A stretch of DNA of 64,000 nucleotides from Chitinimonas viridis (GCF_030409555.1 NZ_JAUFPU010000010.1:26183-90182); one strand, 5' to 3'; shown: positions 54,621-63,887, counted from the stretch's first letter. Translations and numbers: made by a program. Notes: generated by a model from the letters alone, not told the origin.

Positions 54621-57311
54621 CTAGGGCCTCTCCTTGCTTGCTTCGCCAGCCTGTGCCGGCGGTACAGGCGCAAACCAGCCCACGGCGACCAGCAGCAGAC
54701 CCACACCGAGGAAGGACACCACCCTGGCCAGGCTGCCTGCGCCAGCAAGATCCACTACAAACAGCTTGAGTACCGTCACCCCCACCAGGCAGGCCCCAGT
54801 CACCCATAGCGCGCGCCAGCGGACGCGGGTGGCAGACCACATGGCGGCCAGGGCTACGCTGGTCCACAGCAGCGATAGCGCAGCCTGGTAGCCCTGATCG
54901 GGCCATAGCGATGCCTGGCTGAAGTTCAGCCCGCCCAGGTGGTGGAAGCCCCTGGCCAGCAGGCTGTTGAGCCAGGCAAACAGCAGCAGGGCCAGACCCG
55001 CCTGGATGGCTGGGCGCAGCTCGGCCAGCTTGGCGGCAGGGTAGGGGCTGCGCAGCCAGCGCAGCAGGGCCAGGGCGGCCATCCACCAGCCCAGGTCCAG
55101 CGGATTGAGCAGGGGCCACCAGGCCAGCGGGCTGGCGCTGCCGCTGCTGGCCCAGGGGGCGATCAGCAGGGCGCCAGCAGTCAGGGCTGCGATCGGCAGG
55201 GGTAGGTGCCACAGGTAGTCGCGCCGATAGCGGCGTGACGGCCAGCGGGCCTGCAGCGGGGCCAGTGTCTGGCACAGCAGCGCCAGGCAAAGGGCAGCCA
55301 GGCCGCCCAGCCAGATCCAGCCCGAGCCACTGCCTATGCGGCTGCTGCCATCGGCCAGCACCCACACCAGCCAAGCCGTCAGGAGCCAGCCTCCCATCAG
55401 GTGGGCTAGCTGCCTGCCCAGCCTGGGCAAGGTGCTCTCACGGTAATACAGCAAGCCCATGGCCAGCCCATAAGCCAGCGGCCAAGCCAGCCAGCCGCCC
55501 TGTTGCAGCGGGGTGGCCTGGCGGTCGGCTGCCAGTAGCAACACCACGGCCAGTGCGGGCAGCAAACCCAGACCGGGCCAGCGCAATGCCGGCCAGGCCA
55601 GTGGGCCGGACAGTAAAGTGGCCAGCAAGGCCAGGCCGGACAGGAGGGCGAGCCAGGCTACGATCAGGTGTTGGTCGGGCATGAATTGCGCCAGGCTGAC
55701 ACCGCCGCCAGCCAGCAACAGCAGCAAGCCCCACAGCAGCAAGACCAGGTGCGGTGTGCGGGGGCTGGCGCGATAGCATACGGCGCCGGCCAGCCAGGCG
55801 GCGATGCCTACCAGACTGGCTGCTAACAGGCGGCCATTCCACCAGTGTATTTCCCGCTCTATCTGCGACAGCTGTGCCAGTACGATGAGACCTGCGGCAA
55901 AGATCAGCAGGTAGCCGGTCAGCTGGCTGAGCAGGCGCTGTTGGCGATGGCCCAGCCACAGCAGGCCGGCGCCTTCCAGGGCCCAGCTGGCGGCTGTCCA
56001 GCGGCCGTCGAGCGCCAGCGGTATGGTCAGGGTGGCAAAGCCAGTGGCCAGTATGCAGAACGATTCAGCCAGTAGCCCCATGCCGGGGCGGCGGCGCAGG
56101 CTTAGCCATAGCGCGCCATAGACCAAGGCCATGGCGGCCGCAGACCAGGCATTGCCATGGGCAAAATCGCTGACCAGCATGACTTGCAGGCCAAAGCCGA
56201 CCAGCGGCACGCCAAACACCAGGGTGGCATCGACGGGATCGCGCACCAGCTGGCCCAGCTTGGCTTCTGCCTGTCTATGCCGGGTAAAGGCGACGGCCAG
56301 CGCCACATACAGCAGCCAGAACCCCACCAGGAAAGGCTCGGTGGTGGCGAAGTGCTCATGGGTGTAGCGCAAGGTGCCCCAGCCCGCGCCGATGACGAAG
56401 GTGAACAGGAAGCCCAACAGGTTCAGTCCGCGCCAGGCACGCAGGCGGGCAACCCAGGCGATGCCGAGATTGAGCACAGCGTAGTAGCTGAACAGCATGA
56501 TATGACTGCCCTGGCCGGTACTGGCCAGGATGGGGGCCAGAAAGCCGCCCGCCAGCCCGATGATGGCCAGTGACTGGGCCGACTGGGTGACTGCCAGTGC
56601 GGCGGAGAAGGTGGCCAGGCCCGCCAGCAGTGCGAAGGCAGCGCCTGCGGGCAGCAACTGATGCAGGTGCAGCGCTGCGAACACTGTCAGGAAGGCAATG
56701 CCTAGGCCGCCGCCCTGCAAGGCATGGGCAAACACCGGCTTGCGCTCGCGTTGGCGCCAGCCGAAGGTGATGGCGGCAGCCGCACCGGCCATGACGGCCA
56801 GGTAGCGGCTCTCTACCGGAAAGCGTACATATTGGGCGGCGTACTTGAGCAGGAAGGACACGCCTATGATCAGCAGCAGCACGCCTATCTTGACGGCCGG
56901 GTTGCCAGCCATTATCCAGGCCAGTGCACGATCAACCACGGTGGGGCCGGTCTCTACGGCGGCGGCATAGGCTGGCTCGGGGAAGGCTGCCGGTGCTGGC
57001 GCCGGCGCGGCCGCCTGGACGGCAGGCTGCACCGCTGCGGTTGCTGCTGGCTGCGGGGGCAGCGCCAGAGCGGCGTCGATGCGAGTCTCCGGCACCGGGC
57101 TGGCAACGGTCTCCGGCGGGGCGGTCGCAGGCACGGCCGATGGGGATGGTGGCGCGTCTGCCTGCAGCCTGGCCTGCAGTGCCCGTATCTGTGCGCTGTG
57201 ATCACGCTCGCGACCGAGTAACCAGCCCAGCAGGCCGCCCAGCAGCCAGCCGCTGTCGTGCCATATCACGGCACCGATGACCAACCCGACAAACAAACCC
57301 AGCCATGCCAT
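54621..57311 (-). CDS. DUF2339-like giant polytopic membrane protein
   Basis: This 896-residue protein has two N-terminal hydrophobic segments (AWLGLFVGLVIGAVIW, then GWLLGGLLGWLLG). A coiled stretch and a Pro/Ala-rich linker (about 45-130) follow. More than twenty membrane helices come after that, starting at RALAWIMAGNPAVKIGVLLLIIGVSFLLKYA, the signature stretch of the DUF2339 family. AAGGAG four bases... upstream of ATCT supports the start at 57311. The family is widespread, of unknown function, and suspected to act in the envelope. It stands alone between miniature elements. Confidence 0.88.
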   Translation of the reverse strand: MAWLGLFVGLVIGAVIWHDSGWLLGGLLGWLLGRERDHSAQIRALQARLQADAPPSPSAVPATAPPETVASPVPETRIDAALALPPQPAATAAVQPAVQAAAPAPAPAAFPEPAYAAAVETGPTVVDRALAWIMAGNPAVKIGVLLLIIGVSFLLKYAAQYVRFPVESRYLAVMAGAAAAITFGWRQRERKPVFAHALQGGGLGIAFLTVFAALHLHQLLPAGAAFALLAGLATFSAALAVTQSAQSLAIIGLAGGFLAPILASTGQGSHIMLFSYYAVLNLGIAWVARLRAWRGLNLLGFLFTFVIGAGWGTLRYTHEHFATTEPFLVGFWLLYVALAVAFTRHRQAEAKLGQLVRDPVDATLVFGVPLVGFGLQVMLVSDFAHGNAWSAAAMALVYGALWLSLRRRPGMGLLAESFCILATGFATLTIPLALDGRWTAASWALEGAGLLWLGHRQQRLLSQLTGYLLIFAAGLIVLAQLSQIEREIHWWNGRLLAASLVGIAAWLAGAVCYRASPRTPHLVLLLWGLLLLLAGGGVSLAQFMPDQHLIVAWLALLSGLALLATLLSGPLAWPALRWPGLGLLPALAVVLLLAADRQATPLQQGGWLAWPLAYGLAMGLLYYRESTLPRLGRQLAHLMGGWLLTAWLVWVLADGSSRIGSGSGWIWLGGLAALCLALLCQTLAPLQARWPSRRYRRDYLWHLPLPIAALTAGALLIAPWASSGSASPLAWWPLLNPLDLGWWMAALALLRWLRSPYPAAKLAELRPAIQAGLALLLFAWLNSLLARGFHHLGGLNFSQASLWPDQGYQAALSLLWTSVALAAMWSATRVRWRALWVTGACLVGVTVLKLFVVDLAGAGSLARVVSFLGVGLLLVAVGWFAPVPPAQAGEASKERP

Positions 57312-57366
57312 AGATGCTCCTTGAGGCCAGTTCACCCTAGGCGAAGAGGCGAAAAGACATTTCTTA

Positions 57367-57477
57367 GAGCCGCTAACAAAACCCTTCTGGCGTTGTTGTG
57401 CGAGCTTGCCGTACCCACGTACTGTCTACGCTCGCACGCCTAGCCAGAACCGCTACGCTGGGTTTTGTTAGCCGCTC
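57367..57477. mobile_element. 111-bp miniature inverted-repeat element, family B copy 2
   Basis: GAGCCGCTAACAAAACCC (57367-57384) is inverted against GGGTTTTGTTAGCCGCTC (57460-57477) with one mismatch. TTA flanks both sides (57364-57366 and 57478-57480). The interior differs from the 53284 copy at only a few positions, implying recent spread. Confidence 0.9.
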
Positions 57478-57584
57478 TTAGTGTGGCCTTATCTTGGTCG
57501 AGCGGGGAGTGGTGTGCAAGCAACATGGCGTCTGGGCGGGCGGCGGCATAGAATCCGCTACCGTCCGTCGCGTTTTTCCATCCC

Positions 57585-58085
57585 ATGTTGATACGCCAGC
57601 TTGTTCCTGCCGATCTGGACCTGTTTCGGGCTTTGCGCCTGGCAGGCTTGCGCGAGTGTCCGGCGGCCTTTGCCGCCAGCCTGGAGGAGGAAGCCGAACT
57701 GCCACCGGGCCAGATGAGCGAATGGCTGCAGGCCGGCCCACACGGCTGCATACTGGGTGCTTTCGACGGAGAGGTGCTGGTCGGCGTGGTAGGTTTGGGC
57801 CGAGAGCGCATGCGCAAACTGCGGCACAAGGCCGTGGTCTGGGGCATGTATGTGGCGGCTAGCCATCGGCGTCGCGGCGTGGCGCTGGCCTTGCTGCAGT
57901 CACTCAAACAGCGGGCTGCCGGGATGGCAGGCCTGCGGCAGCTGAACCTGGGGGTACATACCCGCAATGCGCCGGCTCTGGCGCTGTATGCAGCGCTGGG
58001 TTTTACCGTGTATGGCACCGAGACACACTGCATGCAGGTGGATGGCACATGGCACGACGAATATCTGATGGCTTGCACACTGTGA
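57585..58085 (+). CDS. GNAT-family N-acetyltransferase
   Basis: This 166-residue enzyme has the GNAT fold: an N-terminal IRQLVPADLDLFRALRLAGL helix, the acetyl-CoA-binding motif A (MYVAASHRRRGVALALLQSL, R-R-R-G-V-A signature) and a C-terminal NAPALALYAALGFTVYG motif B. The substrate is unknown. It stands 28 bp before the response regulator gene, on the same strand. Confidence 0.88.
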   Translation: MLIRQLVPADLDLFRALRLAGLRECPAAFAASLEEEAELPPGQMSEWLQAGPHGCILGAFDGEVLVGVVGLGRERMRKLRHKAVVWGMYVAASHRRRGVALALLQSLKQRAAGMAGLRQLNLGVHTRNAPALALYAALGFTVYGTETHCMQVDGTWHDEYLMACTL

Positions 58086-58113
58086 GCCGCGTGGACCAAG
58101 CAGGCGACCCCTT

Positions 58114-58785
58114 ATGAAATTGCTATTAGCCGAAGACGATGCTGTATTGGCCGATGCTCTGTTGACTAGCCTGGCACGCCTGGGTTTTGCCGCTGAGCAT
58201 GTCAGCAATGGCCTGGTAGCCGAGCAAAGGCTGCTGGCTGCCGATTACGATGCCGTGATCCTGGATCTGGGCCTGCCTGGTCAGGGTGGCTTGGCGGTGT
58301 TGCGCAAAGTGCGGGCGCAGAAGCCCGGCCTGCCCATCCTGATACTGACGGCGCTGGACGGGCTGGAAGACCGGGTGGCCGGGCTGGATGCCGGTGCCGA
58401 CGACTACCTGGCCAAGCCCTTCGAGTTTGTCGAGCTGGAGGCACGCCTGCGAGCGCTGTTGCGCCGTAGCAAGGCGGCGGGCAGCCCCCGCGACGAGGCA
58501 CGGTTTGGACGGCTACGGCTGGACCGGGCCGGGCAGCGGGCTTGGGCCGATGATCAACCGCTGGATCTGTCGGCCCGGGAGCTGGCCGTGCTGGATGTGC
58601 TGCTGAGCAATGCCGACCGGGTGGTGACCAAGGAACAGATTGCCGCTGAACTGAGCGGCGACGAACTGGGCGCCAATGCCATCGAGGTGTATGTGCACCG
58701 CCTGCGTAAGAAGATAGAGCCAGCCGGTGTCGGGGTGAGGGCCGTACGGGGCCTGGGCTATCTGCTGGAAGCCCGGCCGCTGTAG
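58114..58785 (+). CDS. OmpR-family response regulator
   Basis: This 223-residue regulator has a receiver domain with phosphoacceptor D51 (DAVILDLGLPGQGG), the acidic pair in LAEDD and K101. The C-terminal winged helix ends HRLRKKIEPAGVGVRAVRGLGYLLE. It is 13 bp upstream of the sensor kinase gene, forming a two-component system of the TctD/QseB type. It probably binds direct repeats, and repeats of that kind occur at 62402-62442. Confidence 0.92.
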   Translation: MKLLLAEDDAVLADALLTSLARLGFAAEHVSNGLVAEQRLLAADYDAVILDLGLPGQGGLAVLRKVRAQKPGLPILILTALDGLEDRVAGLDAGADDYLAKPFEFVELEARLRALLRRSKAAGSPRDEARFGRLRLDRAGQRAWADDQPLDLSARELAVLDVLLSNADRVVTKEQIAAELSGDELGANAIEVYVHRLRKKIEPAGVGVRAVRGLGYLLEARPL

Positions 58786-58798
58786 GAGGCCCGGTGCC

Positions 58799-60202
58799 AT
58801 GAGCAAACCACGCAAGCTATCGCTGCATCGGCAACTGCTGATCTGGCTGCTGGCGCCGCAGTTGTTGCTGTGGCTGGCGGCGGCATTTGTGTCGTACTCG
58901 GTGGCGCTGCGCTATGCCGATGAGGTGATAGACCGCAGCCTGGTGCAATCCAGCCGCGCCTTGGCACGTCAGGTGAAACCGCTGGGCGAGGGGCTGTATA
59001 TCGATTTTCCCCGCGCTGCCCGCGAGATACTGGAAGAAGACCCCAGCGACCGTTTGTATTACATGGTCAGCACTCCGCCCGGTGAATTCATCCTTGGTGA
59101 GAAGGATATCCCGCCCACCCCGCGTGAGCTGGCGCGCGAGGTGGGCAAACCCTATTTTTACGACGGCGTCCTGCGTGGCCGTGTGGTGCGGGTAGCCGCC
59201 TTGTACCTGCGCATCGGTACCGAGGAGCGGCCCCAGACCATGCTGGTGCAGGTGGCCAAGAGCACGGCGCTGCGTACCCAGCTGCAACGGGATATCCTGA
59301 TTGATACCGCACTGCCATTGGCTTTGCTGCTGGTGTTGACCAGCGTGCTGGTGTGGGCCGGTATCAGCCGTGGTCTGTCGCCCTTGCGGCATTTACGCCG
59401 GCTGGTGGAGAAACATTCGCCGCGTGAGCTGAGTGCGTTGGAGGTGGAAAACGCCCCGGCCGAGGTGCGGGCGCTGGCACGGGCCATCAACAGCTTGCTG
59501 GAAGAGGTGCACGGCCAAGTGGCGGCGCAGCGGCGGTTTATCGCCGACGCAGCCCATCAGCTACGCACGCCCCTGGCGGGCTTGAAGTCCCAGTCCGAGC
59601 TGGTGCGCGGCGAGTTGAACCAGACCGAGCCTGACCGTGCTGCCCTGTTGCAGCGTCTGGCACAGATCGAGACCAGCGTGGCCCGCGCCATCCGGCTGGT
59701 CAACCAGTTGCTGGCACTGGCCCGGGCCGAACCCGATGCAGCGTTACCGCTAGCGCCGCTGGATCTGGTCCGGCTGGCCCGTGAGGTCACCATGGAGGCC
59801 GTACCCCGTGCACTGGCAAGGCAGATAGACCTGGGGCTGGATGATGCGCCGGCCAAGCTGCTGATCAGTGGTCACGACGGTCTGCTGCGGGAACTGCTGG
59901 GCAATCTGATCGACAACGCCATCCAGTATTGCCCGGCAGGCAGTGAAATCGGTGTCAGGGTGGTGGACGAAGGTGCCCATGCCGTTCTGGCGGTTTACGA
60001 CAACGGGCCAGGGATTGCCGAAGCCGAGCGCGGCCGGGTGTTCGAACGTTTCTATCGCGGTGCCATGGAAGGGCAGGGCAAGGGCTGCGGCCTGGGCCTG
60101 GCCATCGTGCAGGAGATTGCCCGCCGCCATCATGCCCAGGTGCTGCTACAGGACAAACCACCCCATGGCCTGCGTGTGGTGGTTCGGTTCCGGCTTACTT
60201 AG
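58799..60202 (+). CDS. Sensor histidine kinase, TctE-like
   Basis: This 467-residue inner-membrane kinase has helices at about 12-38 and 168-190. Between them lies a periplasmic sensor of the two-component sensor kinase N-terminal (TctE) type (AREILEEDPSDRLYYMVSTPPGEFILGE). A HAMP-like segment follows, then HisKA with H253 (ADAAHQLRTPLAGLKSQ), then HATPase_c with NLIDNAIQY and GKGCGLGLAIV. TctE-type kinases often sense carboxylates or other carbon sources. Its TAG stop codon overlaps a TTA/GAGCC element end. Confidence 0.92.
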   Translation: MSKPRKLSLHRQLLIWLLAPQLLLWLAAAFVSYSVALRYADEVIDRSLVQSSRALARQVKPLGEGLYIDFPRAAREILEEDPSDRLYYMVSTPPGEFILGEKDIPPTPRELAREVGKPYFYDGVLRGRVVRVAALYLRIGTEERPQTMLVQVAKSTALRTQLQRDILIDTALPLALLLVLTSVLVWAGISRGLSPLRHLRRLVEKHSPRELSALEVENAPAEVRALARAINSLLEEVHGQVAAQRRFIADAAHQLRTPLAGLKSQSELVRGELNQTEPDRAALLQRLAQIETSVARAIRLVNQLLALARAEPDAALPLAPLDLVRLAREVTMEAVPRALARQIDLGLDDAPAKLLISGHDGLLRELLGNLIDNAIQYCPAGSEIGVRVVDEGAHAVLAVYDNGPGIAEAERGRVFERFYRGAMEGQGKGCGLGLAIVQEIARRHHAQVLLQDKPPHGLRVVVRFRLT

Positions 60203-60222
60203 AGCCTGTTTGGACTCGGGTC
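60202..60222 (+). repeat. Solitary GAGCC element end at a stop codon
   Basis: TTA (60199-60201) followed by GAGCCTGTTTGGACTCGGGT (60202-60221) resembles the miniature-element ends; its first base is the last base of the kinase TAG stop codon. No partner end was found. Confidence 0.5.
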
Positions 60223-60244
60223 TTTGATGGGTAGTGAAAACGGG

Positions 60245-61045
60245 CTAGGCGCGTTTTCCCGGCTTGGCTTGGGCAGAGACACCGGCCGGTAGCGGGAAGC
60301 GTGCCCGCAGCCAGCGGCCCGGCGCGGTTTGCTGGCGTAGCTGTTCCAGCTCGGCCAGCCTGTTGCTGGTAAACGGCGGGCTGTTGGCAGGGTTGCGCAG
60401 CTCTAGCAGTCGCAGCTTGCAGCCTTGGGCCAAGGGGCGGCCCAGGGTGGCAGCCATCCATAGCAACAGCAGATTGCCCAAGAGGGCCAGCCAATGCAAG
60501 CCACTGCCTTGCTCCAGCCAGGGGCGCAGGACGTGGTAAAGCGGAACCGAGGCTGCTGGGGCGATCAGCCAGCTGGCCTTGCTGCGTTGCGCAGCTGTGG
60601 TGCTGGCCTGCAACTGGCGGCTGTCCAGCTTGATCTGGGTACCGGGCCAGGCAAGGGTCTTGGCGTCGGAGTTGGGCCAGGGCGCCTTGCGCCACTCCAG
60701 CACGACCATGCTGCCCAGCACGATCAGGTAGGCCGCCAGCAGCGCCAGCCAGGTCAGGCCGGCCTGTGCCTGGCCCAAGGCCAGCGTTGCCAGGCAGAAG
60801 GAGAGGGGCAGCATGAACAGCAAGGCGTGCAGGCTGCTGATGATGGCTGCCCGGCTGCCGAACAGCGACAGATAGCAGACCGCCAGCCCATCCAGCAGAA
60901 AGTAGAACCCCAGGACGACAAAGGCCGCCAAGGCCCAGCGCCAGTCGGCTTGTGCCCATACGGCCAGGCTGGCCGGCACGGCCAGCAGCCAGCCATGCCA
61001 GGCTTTGCCCAGCAGCAGCGGCAGGGATGCCGGCGGGTGGGTCAT
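60245..61045 (-). CDS. Polytopic membrane protein of unknown function
   Basis: I do not recognise this 266-residue protein. It has about six hydrophobic segments: near 15-31, 35-62, 66-91, 94-116, 156-170 and 179-198. A hydrophilic stretch (about 117-153) splits them, and a basic C-terminal tail ends QAKPGKRA. Its start overlaps the upstream gene's stop as ATGA, so translation is coupled. A membrane partner or immunity-type role for the upstream protein is one possibility, purely from context. Confidence 0.7.
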   Translation of the reverse strand: MTHPPASLPLLLGKAWHGWLLAVPASLAVWAQADWRWALAAFVVLGFYFLLDGLAVCYLSLFGSRAAIISSLHALLFMLPLSFCLATLALGQAQAGLTWLALLAAYLIVLGSMVVLEWRKAPWPNSDAKTLAWPGTQIKLDSRQLQASTTAAQRSKASWLIAPAASVPLYHVLRPWLEQGSGLHWLALLGNLLLLWMAATLGRPLAQGCKLRLLELRNPANSPPFTSNRLAELEQLRQQTAPGRWLRARFPLPAGVSAQAKPGKRA

Positions 61046-62118
61046 CGCTTGACGCCGAGCGCCGAGGCGGCGGCGTTGCCGGCGGCTTCGTCGCCGCCGT
61101 AGCGGCTCCAGGCGGCCTGCACAGCGACCCCGGCAACCAGGCTCAGGGCAAACACAGGCCAGCCAAACGGTGTGAGCAGCAGCAGGCCACGTGCCGCCAT
61201 CATGCCCACTGCCACGGCGGTGCCGGTACCGGCGGCAACGCCCAGCGCATTGCCGCTCTGGCTCTTGGCCGAGCGCACGGCGAAGCCACGCCAGTCCACC
61301 GCTAGGCCATCGGCTGTGCGGCTGGTGCTGTCGTAAAAATCGAAGGCGGCCGTGGGGCCAAAGGCCAGGATGCCGCCGCCCACCTTGCTGCCGGCGGCAC
61401 GCAGCAGCATGCTCGACTGCGCACGGGAGTCCGCTACGCCATCGGCCAGGGCCTGCAGGCGGCGCATGTCATGGGCGCTGCTGCGCATGCTGGCAAACGA
61501 CTGGGTGGCACGGCCGCCAAATGCCGCTGTGGGTATCTGGTGCAATACCTGCACAGGCAGGTTGCGTACCGTCACCCGTATCTGGGCGCCGCGCCGCAAC
61601 TGGCCGTTGGCGCCAATGCGGTGGGCGTAGATGGTGATGTTGGGGCTGAGCCGTATCGACTGCACGCCGCCAGCCCGCAGCCGGGCAAAGCCCTGTGCGG
61701 CATGGCGGGCCCAGTAGGCCCTCAGGCTGCTTTCAACCACGCCATGGATGTTGCCAGCGATATTGCCCGGCCCGATCAAGGAATCCTTCAGCGGACCATA
61801 CCAGGCGTTGAAGCTGGCATTGGCCTGCTCCGGTGTCATCGGCTTGTCGGGCAGGGTCTGGGTGCTGGCGACCAGCAGCACCGCCGTTTCTGGATCAGTC
61901 TGCACCAGGGTGGGCAGCAGCGCAGCCAGTACGGGCTTGTCTAGGGCGAAGTCGCCATCATAGGGCATGGCGTACTCATCGAACTGGTAGCGGCTGCAGG
62001 AGCGCGAAGCGCTGCCGTAGGCCATGCCGGGTTCGATGACTGCTTGCGGACGCAGGGCATGTGCCTGCTTGAATACGACGGATTCTGCGTGGGTGCGGGG
62101 CTTGGTGATGAAGGGCAT
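61042..62118 (-). CDS. Protein of unknown function with C-terminal hydrophobic hairpin
   Basis: This 358-residue protein is not recognised. The N-terminal 220 residues are soluble, without a signal peptide. The C-terminal third begins with a Gly-rich GGGILAFGPTAAFDFYD and an arginine-rich DWRGFAVRSAKSQSGNALG. Two hydrophobic segments follow (about 290-330: GVAAGTGTAVAVGMMAARG, then PFGWPVFALSLVAGVAVQAAW). This layout resembles proteins that insert into membranes, including some pore-forming effectors, but no VgrG, PAAR or secretion gene is near. It is coupled by ATGA to the next gene. Confidence 0.65.
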   Translation of the reverse strand: MPFITKPRTHAESVVFKQAHALRPQAVIEPGMAYGSASRSCSRYQFDEYAMPYDGDFALDKPVLAALLPTLVQTDPETAVLLVASTQTLPDKPMTPEQANASFNAWYGPLKDSLIGPGNIAGNIHGVVESSLRAYWARHAAQGFARLRAGGVQSIRLSPNITIYAHRIGANGQLRRGAQIRVTVRNLPVQVLHQIPTAAFGGRATQSFASMRSSAHDMRRLQALADGVADSRAQSSMLLRAAGSKVGGGILAFGPTAAFDFYDSTSRTADGLAVDWRGFAVRSAKSQSGNALGVAAGTGTAVAVGMMAARGLLLLTPFGWPVFALSLVAGVAVQAAWSRYGGDEAAGNAAASALGVKR

Positions 62119-62401
62119 CGAATGGGTAAGGATATCGGCTCAGTTATATGTCATAAATTTTACCACTGAGACGCAGCTGGCTGCTTGGTACCAATACCAG
62201 TGCGCGGTGCCGGGTTGCGGTGGTGGGTTGCAAGCAGGCCGGGGTGGCGACCGACTGTGTAACAAAACAAGATGTTGCCCAGTTGGCTATGACTAAGTGT
62301 ACCCCACACCACAGTGGGCCTTGCCCCGATGCTGTGCTGCGATCGCCTTGAAATGGAGCACAGGCTGGAGCTTTGCGCTTTCATGGTGCAATGCAATATT
62401 G

Positions 62402-62457
62402 AAACTTACTGAAAACTTACAAAAATCCTTCACAAAGCTTACATGCGTAGTTATATT
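62402..62457 (+). promoter_or_regulatory. Promoter with 11-bp-phased direct repeats before the sugar ABC operon
   Basis: The -35 TTCACA (62429-62434) and -10 TATATT (62452-62457) are separated by 17 bp. AAACTTAC occurs at 62402-62409 and 62413-62420, with AAGCTTAC at 62435-62442, so starts are offset by 11 and 22 bp. Direct repeats at 11-bp spacing are the usual binding pattern of OmpR-family regulators, one of which is encoded at 58114. The surrounding 62380-62510 stretch is notably AT-rich. The rest of the 62119-62401 gap shows no other feature. Confidence 0.6.
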
Positions 62458-62513
62458 TCGCTCCAGTCGTGTGCATGACGCAGCCGACCTAATTCAAATA
62501 AGGAGTGAGACAG

Positions 62514-63755
62514 ATGCAACCCCGTCGCCTGACCCTGGCATTGGCCGCCGCCTGTGTGCTTTCCCTCCCAGCCTCTGCCGGTACTGTTGAAGTGCTGCAC
62601 TGGTGGACTTCCGGTGGCGAGGCCAAGTCCGCCGCTGAACTGAAGAAAATGATAGAGGCCAAGGGCCATACTTGGAAGGACTTCGCCGTGGCCGGCGGTG
62701 GTGGCGACAATGCCATGACCGTACTGAAGACCCGCGTGGTATCGGGCAATCCGCCCGTGGCTGCCCAGGTGAAGGGGCCTGCCATCCAGGAATGGGCTGC
62801 CGAAGGCGTGCTGGCCAATCTGGACGGTGTATCGGCGACGGAGAAGTGGGACACCCTGCTGCCGCCCGTGGTGGCCAATGTGATGAAGTACAAGGGCCAT
62901 TACGTGGCCGTGCCGGTGAACGTACACCGCGTCAACTGGATGTGGGCCAATCCTGAAGTTTTCAAGAAGGCCGGCGTGCAGCCACCCAAGACCTGGGATG
63001 AGTTCCCTGCCGTGGCAGAGAAGCTGCAAAAGGCCGGCTTCATTCCGGTGGCCCATGGTGGCCAGCCCTGGCAGGACAACACGGTATTCGAATCGATCGC
63101 TTTGGGTGTGGGCGGTGCCGACTACTACAACAAGGCTTTCGTGAAGCTGGACCCGGCGGCCATCAACAGCGCCACCACCATCAAGGCCTTCGATACCCTG
63201 CGCATGGTGCGCAAGTACATGGACAAGGACATGCCGGGCCGCGACTGGAATCTGGCGACGTCCATGGTGATCAACGGCAAGGCTGCCATGCAATTCATGG
63301 GTGACTGGGCCAAGGGTGAGTTCGCCGCCGCTGGCAAGAAGCCCGGTACCGATTATCTCTGCCTGGCTGCACCGGGTACGGCCAATGCCTTCACCTTCAA
63401 TATCGACTCCTTTATCGTCTTTGCGCAGAAGAACAAGGATCTCAAGGCGACTTCCGATTTTGCCTCCACCGTGCTGTCCACGCCTTTCCAGGAAGTGTTC
63501 AACCAGAACAAGGGCTCTGTCCCGGTGCGCCTGGGGCACGACATGAGCAAGTTTGACGACTGCGCCAAGAAATCGGCGGCCGATTTCGTGGCTTCCAACA
63601 AGTCGGGCGGCCTGGTGCCTTCCTTTGCCCATCAAATGGCCCAGCCATCTGCCGCACAAGGTGCTATCCAGGATGTGGTGTCGAGTTTCATGAACTCGAA
63701 CATGAGCAGCAAGGATGCCGTTGCCAAGTTGCTGGCTGCTGCCAAGAAGCGCTAA
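62514..63755 (+). CDS. ABC sugar transporter substrate-binding protein (glucose/mannose type)
   Basis: This 413-residue periplasmic protein has a signal peptide ([22 protein letters not shown]). It closely resembles Pseudomonas Gts[77 protein letters not shown] and [29 protein letters not shown]. This points to glucose or mannose uptake. AGGAG (62501-62505) supports ATG 62514. It heads an operon whose permease starts at the window edge. Confidence 0.92.
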   Translation: MQPRRLTLALAAACVLSLPASAGTVEVLHWWTSGGEAKSAAELKKMIEAKGHTWKDFAVAGGGGDNAMTVLKTRVVSGNPPVAAQVKGPAIQEWAAEGVLANLDGVSATEKWDTLLPPVVANVMKYKGHYVAVPVNVHRVNWMWANPEVFKKAGVQPPKTWDEFPAVAEKLQKAGFIPVAHGGQPWQDNTVFESIALGVGGADYYNKAFVKLDPAAINSATTIKAFDTLRMVRKYMDKDMPGRDWNLATSMVINGKAAMQFMGDWAKGEFAAAGKKPGTDYLCLAAPGTANAFTFNIDSFIVFAQKNKDLKATSDFASTVLSTPFQEVFNQNKGSVPVRLGHDMSKFDDCAKKSAADFVASNKSGGLVPSFAHQMAQPSAAQGAIQDVVSSFMNSNMSSKDAVAKLLAAAKKR

Positions 63756-63777
63756 GCGCTGCGCCGCCAGCAGCGCT
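63755..63777 (+). terminator. Hairpin directly after the binding-protein gene
   Basis: AGCGCTGC (63755-63762) pairs with GCAGCGCT (63770-63777) around a seven-base loop, starting on the last base of the stop codon. No T-tract follows. It probably protects the binding-protein mRNA rather than ending transcription. Confidence 0.5.
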
Positions 63778-63887
63778 GGTGTCGTGACGGGTTGCCGTGG
63801 GCAAGCGTCCCGCTTTGTCCTGCGGCCAGGCCTGTGCCTGATAAGTACAACAAGCAGTAAATAACTCGCGCCAGCGAGGAGTGAACG

